In this document: positions 6,056-7,956 of the stretch, one piece after another | Position numbering within the stretch: the stretch's first letter is position 1 | Layout of the letters: the number at the start of each line of letters is the position of its first letter | Assembly (NCBI GenBank): GCA_013375385.1 | Contig: JABXJY010000121.1 | Location: 1-7,956 of the forward strand | Direction of reading: 5' to 3' | Source of the DNA: Desulfobacterales bacterium | GTDB lineage: Bacteria > Desulfobacterota > DSM-4660 > Desulfatiglandales > B25-G16 | DNA length: 7,956 bases | The notes under the pieces: generated by a model | The model's database searches: none | Seen by the model: the letters and a program-made list of their open reading frames with translations, nothing else | What the model was told of the DNA's origin: nothing | Made by a program: the position numbers and the translations under genes

Positions 6056-7492
6056 GTGGGAGCCAAATCTGACCTCAACGCCTTTCTCATCCCAGAGTCC
6101 GTGGCAGTTGTCGGCGCTACCGACAGGCCGGCGACCTGGGGGTCCTTTATAATGAGAGGACTTCTATCCTTGGGTTATCCCGGTAAAATCTATCCGGTCA
6201 ACCGCCAGGCTGATCAAGTCTCTGGCGTCCCTGCCTACAAGGACATAAGGGAGATCAAAGGGCCGGTGGAGCTAGCGGTTCTCGCCATTCCGGAAGAATT
6301 CGTGGAAGAGGCGATTACGGCTTGTGGCCAGAAAGAGGTGAAAGGGATCACCATCATTACGGCAGGCTTTGGGGAGATCTCCGAAGTTGGACGAGAAAGG
6401 CAGGAGCGCCTGGCCGGACTCGCCCGCTCCTATGGTATTCGCCTCCTGGGCCCGAATGTAAGCGGGACGTTCAACCTCCATGCCGGCTTCAATGCCTCGC
6501 CAGCACCCGCCGACAGCCTCCTGGCAACTCACATTGCCGCAGCCTGCCAGGGGGGCTATGCCTTCTACGACATCCTATCCTCCGGATGGGCCAGGGGCCT
6601 GGGTGTGGGAAAGTTCATCCATACCGGAAACGAGTGTGACCTGACCGTGACGGACTTCCTCGAGTACTTCGGGCATGACCCTGAAGTGAAGGCCATTGTT
6701 ATGTATATCGAGGCCATCCGTGACGGAAGGCGCTTTGTCGAGGTCGCACGCGCAGTAACCAGGACAAAGCCGGTCGTGGTGTACAAGGGTGGCAGGACAC
6801 CAGGGAGTGCCCGCGCGGCCAGCAGCCACACGGGCGCGCTCTCAGGAAACAAGGAGGTATATGAAGGCCTGTTCCGTCAGGCCGGCATCATCACTTCGCC
6901 CGCTATGGAGCTCCTGCTCCCCCTGGGCCATGCCTTGATTGAGCGCCCGCCGATGCGGGGTAAGAGGGTTGCAATTGTCACCATGGGAGGATCATGGGGC
7001 GTGGCCCTCACCGACGCTCTGGAGGAGGCAGGTCTTGCGGTGCCTGAGTTCAGCCCCAGGCTTCAAAAGGCGTTGCGATCCGTGGGCATGCCACCCAGGG
7101 CCTCAACAAGAAACCCGGTTGATTTTGGAGCCTCCGGGCTCTTCCTCTCTGTTGATACCCCGCTCACACTCGGCCATGAGATCCTGTGTTCAGCTGAGGT
7201 GGACGCGCTTATTGTGCATGGAATAGGCAGGCCAGGGATGCACACGGAGGATACCCCGGATGAGTTGAGGTTCTTTCTGGATATCGAAAAGAGGCAGATC
7301 CAGGGGTTGAATGCCCTGGAAAAAGAAACTGGCCTGCCCGTGTTGATCGGGAGCCACTACAATCCATGGGAAAGCCAGGTAGTTTGCGATCTCAATAAGC
7401 AAGGCATACGAATCTACAACCGCCTCCATGAAACCGCCCAACTGCTCTCTTTGATACGGAACTACTGGAGGAAAATGCAGGCCAGAGGATAG
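6056..7492 (+). CDS. Acyl-CoA synthetase (NDP-forming), CoA-binding/ligase alpha-type subunit
   Basis: A 478-residue cytoplasmic protein of the ADP-forming acetyl/acyl-CoA synthetase family, which couples acyl-CoA hydrolysis to ATP formation (or the reverse) through a phosphohistidine. Domains: CoA-binding Rossmann fold about 8-135 (VAVVGATDRPATWG at 16-29, YPVNR at 46-50, LLGPN at 130-134), then two succinyl-CoA-ligase-like domains at about 150-290 and 300-470. SSHTGALSG at 256-264 holds His258, equivalent in position to catalytic His257 of the Pyrococcus furiosus alpha subunit. Glu219 (YIEAIRDG) matches its Glu218. Length is close to stand-alone alpha subunits. The ATP-grasp beta subunit needed for nucleotide chemistry is not fused and not in this window. 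The GTG start at 6056 is preceded by AGGAGGGG with a short spacer. Acyl substrate undetermined. Confidence 0.85.
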   Translation: MGAKSDLNAFLIPESVAVVGATDRPATWGSFIMRGLLSLGYPGKIYPVNRQADQVSGVPAYKDIREIKGPVELAVLAIPEEFVEEAITACGQKEVKGITIITAGFGEISEVGRERQERLAGLARSYGIRLLGPNVSGTFNLHAGFNASPAPADSLLATHIAAACQGGYAFYDILSSGWARGLGVGKFIHTGNECDLTVTDFLEYFGHDPEVKAIVMYIEAIRDGRRFVEVARAVTRTKPVVVYKGGRTPGSARAASSHTGALSGNKEVYEGLFRQAGIITSPAMELLLPLGHALIERPPMRGKRVAIVTMGGSWGVALTDALEEAGLAVPEFSPRLQKALRSVGMPPRASTRNPVDFGASGLFLSVDTPLTLGHEILCSAEVDALIVHGIGRPGMHTEDTPDELRFFLDIEKRQIQGLNALEKETGLPVLIGSHYNPWESQVVCDLNKQGIRIYNRLHETAQLLSLIRNYWRKMQARG

Positions 7493-7557
7493 CAGGTTAG
7501 GCAGTGACCTGTGCCTCTGCATCAAAACGGAGAGAATACAATAAGCTATGAACAAAA

Positions 7558-7565
7558 GGGAGGAG
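7558..7565 (+). promoter_or_regulatory. Strong ribosome-binding sequence without a correctly placed start codon
   Basis: GGGAGGAG is near-perfect, but the next 5-12 bases contain no ATG, GTG or TTG. The ATG of the secreted-protein frame (7592) is 26 bases away, too far for efficient use. The sequence also lies inside a tiny frame, ATG 7548 to TAA 7571, encoding MNKREEK. Confidence 0.45.
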
Positions 7566-7591
7566 AAATAACACAAAAGATCCGTGGCAAC

Positions 7592-7750
7592 ATGTTTTTG
7601 GTTGCCGCAATCTGTCTTTGCTCTTTACTTTGCTTGCCGGCGGCAGCATCATCTGAGGGTCGGCCGAATGGAACCTTGTGGATTTCCTTCGACCACATGA
7701 CAAAGGCTATCTACCTGGCAGGCTTTTTCGATGGAAACAACGCGGGCGAT
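7592..7750 (+). pseudogene. N-terminal fragment of a small secreted protein of unknown family
   Basis: The frame from ATG 7592 begins with a clear signal peptide: hydrophobic core FLVAAICLCSLLCLP, then cleavage near AAAS. The next segment, GTLWISFDHMTKAIYLAGFF, looks like genuine protein and resembles short periplasmic proteins with a W-x-x-(M/F)-(S/D)...K-x-x-Y-x-x-G-F pattern. I do not recognise the family. From 7760 onward the frame is the exactly codon-aligned antisense of the isochorismatase-type gene. Its staying open to the window edge (121 codons) therefore carries no weight, and the real gene probably ends or is cut off around 7750. The ATG lacks a basic n-region and a well-placed ribosome site. 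The missing n-region may lie upstream in another frame (MNKREEK from 7548, then ITQKIRGN), which would mean a one-base loss in the AAA at 7566-7568. Confidence 0.4.
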
Positions 7751-7759
7751 GGTCAGCGC

Positions 7760-7956
7760 TCACTCCAGTCTTTTCAGGAACTGGTCGTGGGTCAATACCT
7801 CTCCCATGTAAGGGAAGAACTTCTCCTCCACGTATTTCTGCTCCTCACCGGAAATGGCCGCGCAGCAGTCTTTCAGGAGGAAAACCCTGTAGCCCTTGTC
7901 GTAGGCGGACCTCGCGGTTCCTTCTACACAGACGTTGGTGAGGAAGCCGCAGAACG
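7760..7956 (-). CDS. Isochorismatase-family cysteine hydrolase, C-terminal part (runs off the window)
   Basis: Only the last 64 codons are present; the N-terminus lies beyond 7956. The first visible residues, FCGFLTNVCVEGTARSAYDK, are the hallmark of the isochorismatase-like hydrolases: G-x-x-T-N-x-C-V-x-x-T-A-R-x-A. The Cys in TNVCVE (9th visible residue) is the expected catalytic nucleophile. GYRVFLLKDCC follows, the usual last strand with a conserved Asp. Members include isochorismatases, nicotinamidases, N-carbamoylsarcosine amidases and ureidoacrylate amidohydrolases. The visible part does not decide between them, and the Asp and Lys of the catalytic triad are upstream of the window. It converges on the plus-strand fragment ending near 7750. 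Codon choice is regular and the frame is intact, so it appears functional. Confidence 0.8.
   Translation of the reverse strand, partial: FCGFLTNVCVEGTARSAYDKGYRVFLLKDCCAAISGEEQKYVEEKFFPYMGEVLTHDQFLKRLE

Noticed and set aside
7495..7525. Short inverted repeats (CAGGT/ACCTG and AGGCA/TGCCT) just after the acyl-CoA synthetase gene as its terminator
   Set aside because: The stems are only five base pairs, mutually exclusive, and no T run follows.
7190..7576. A 128-codon minus-strand frame over the end of the acyl-CoA synthetase gene
   Set aside because: It is mostly antisense to conserved domain sequence, with no family signature and no ribosome site.
7678..7941. An 87-codon plus-strand frame at the right end
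   Set aside because: It is opposite the isochorismatase-type gene, whose motif on the minus strand is unmistakable; the plus reading is Arg/Ser/Pro-rich noise.

Overview
The window looks like chromosome from an anaerobic Gram-negative bacterium, probably a Desulfobacterota-type (deltaproteobacterial) lineage. This is inferred from gene content: an outer-membrane-type lipoprotein, an AmpG muropeptide permease (which implies peptidoglycan recycling), a methyltransferase fused to a cobalamin-binding domain, and an ADP-forming acyl-CoA synthetase subunit. No rRNA, tRNA, CRISPR array or transposase gene is visible.

Layout. Minus strand, 87-713: a lipoprotein with a long coiled coil and a C-terminal bacterial SH3 domain, with its own good promoter. 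The gap at 714-1046 holds that promoter, a weak terminator and what looks like the orphan C-terminal end of a lost protein. Minus strand, 3833 down to 1047: a probable two-gene operon. The first gene is a 617-residue fusion of a URO-D/MtaA-type methyltransferase domain with a corrinoid-binding domain. Twelve bases later comes a spermidine-synthase-fold protein that lacks polyamine-site residues. The gap at 3834-4422 has no gene but is rich in inverted repeats, chiefly a 188-bp foldback element with perfect 37-bp ends and a second nested 21-bp inverted repeat. Minus strand, 4423-5709: AmpG.

The divergent spacer at 5710-6055 has a candidate ampG promoter, a roughly 100-bp inverted-repeat element (17/20 matching ends) that carries a promoter-like TTGACA/TAAACT pair, and an open stretch in frame with the next gene. 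Plus strand, 6056-7492: the CoA-binding/ligase (alpha-type) subunit of an NDP-forming acyl-CoA synthetase, with its phospho-histidine but no ATP-grasp partner in view. After it comes the start of a small secreted protein (7592 to about 7750) that runs into the 3' end of an isochorismatase-family cysteine hydrolase (minus strand, 7760 to beyond the window edge).

Functionally, the corrinoid protein and the acyl-CoA synthetase suit one-carbon and acyl-CoA metabolism in an anaerobe, but nothing ties the separate blocks into one pathway. The part closest to an undescribed system is the corrinoid methyltransferase paired with the spermidine-synthase-like protein. The other notable theme is decay and small mobile repeats: two palindromic elements and two or three gene remnants in 8 kb.
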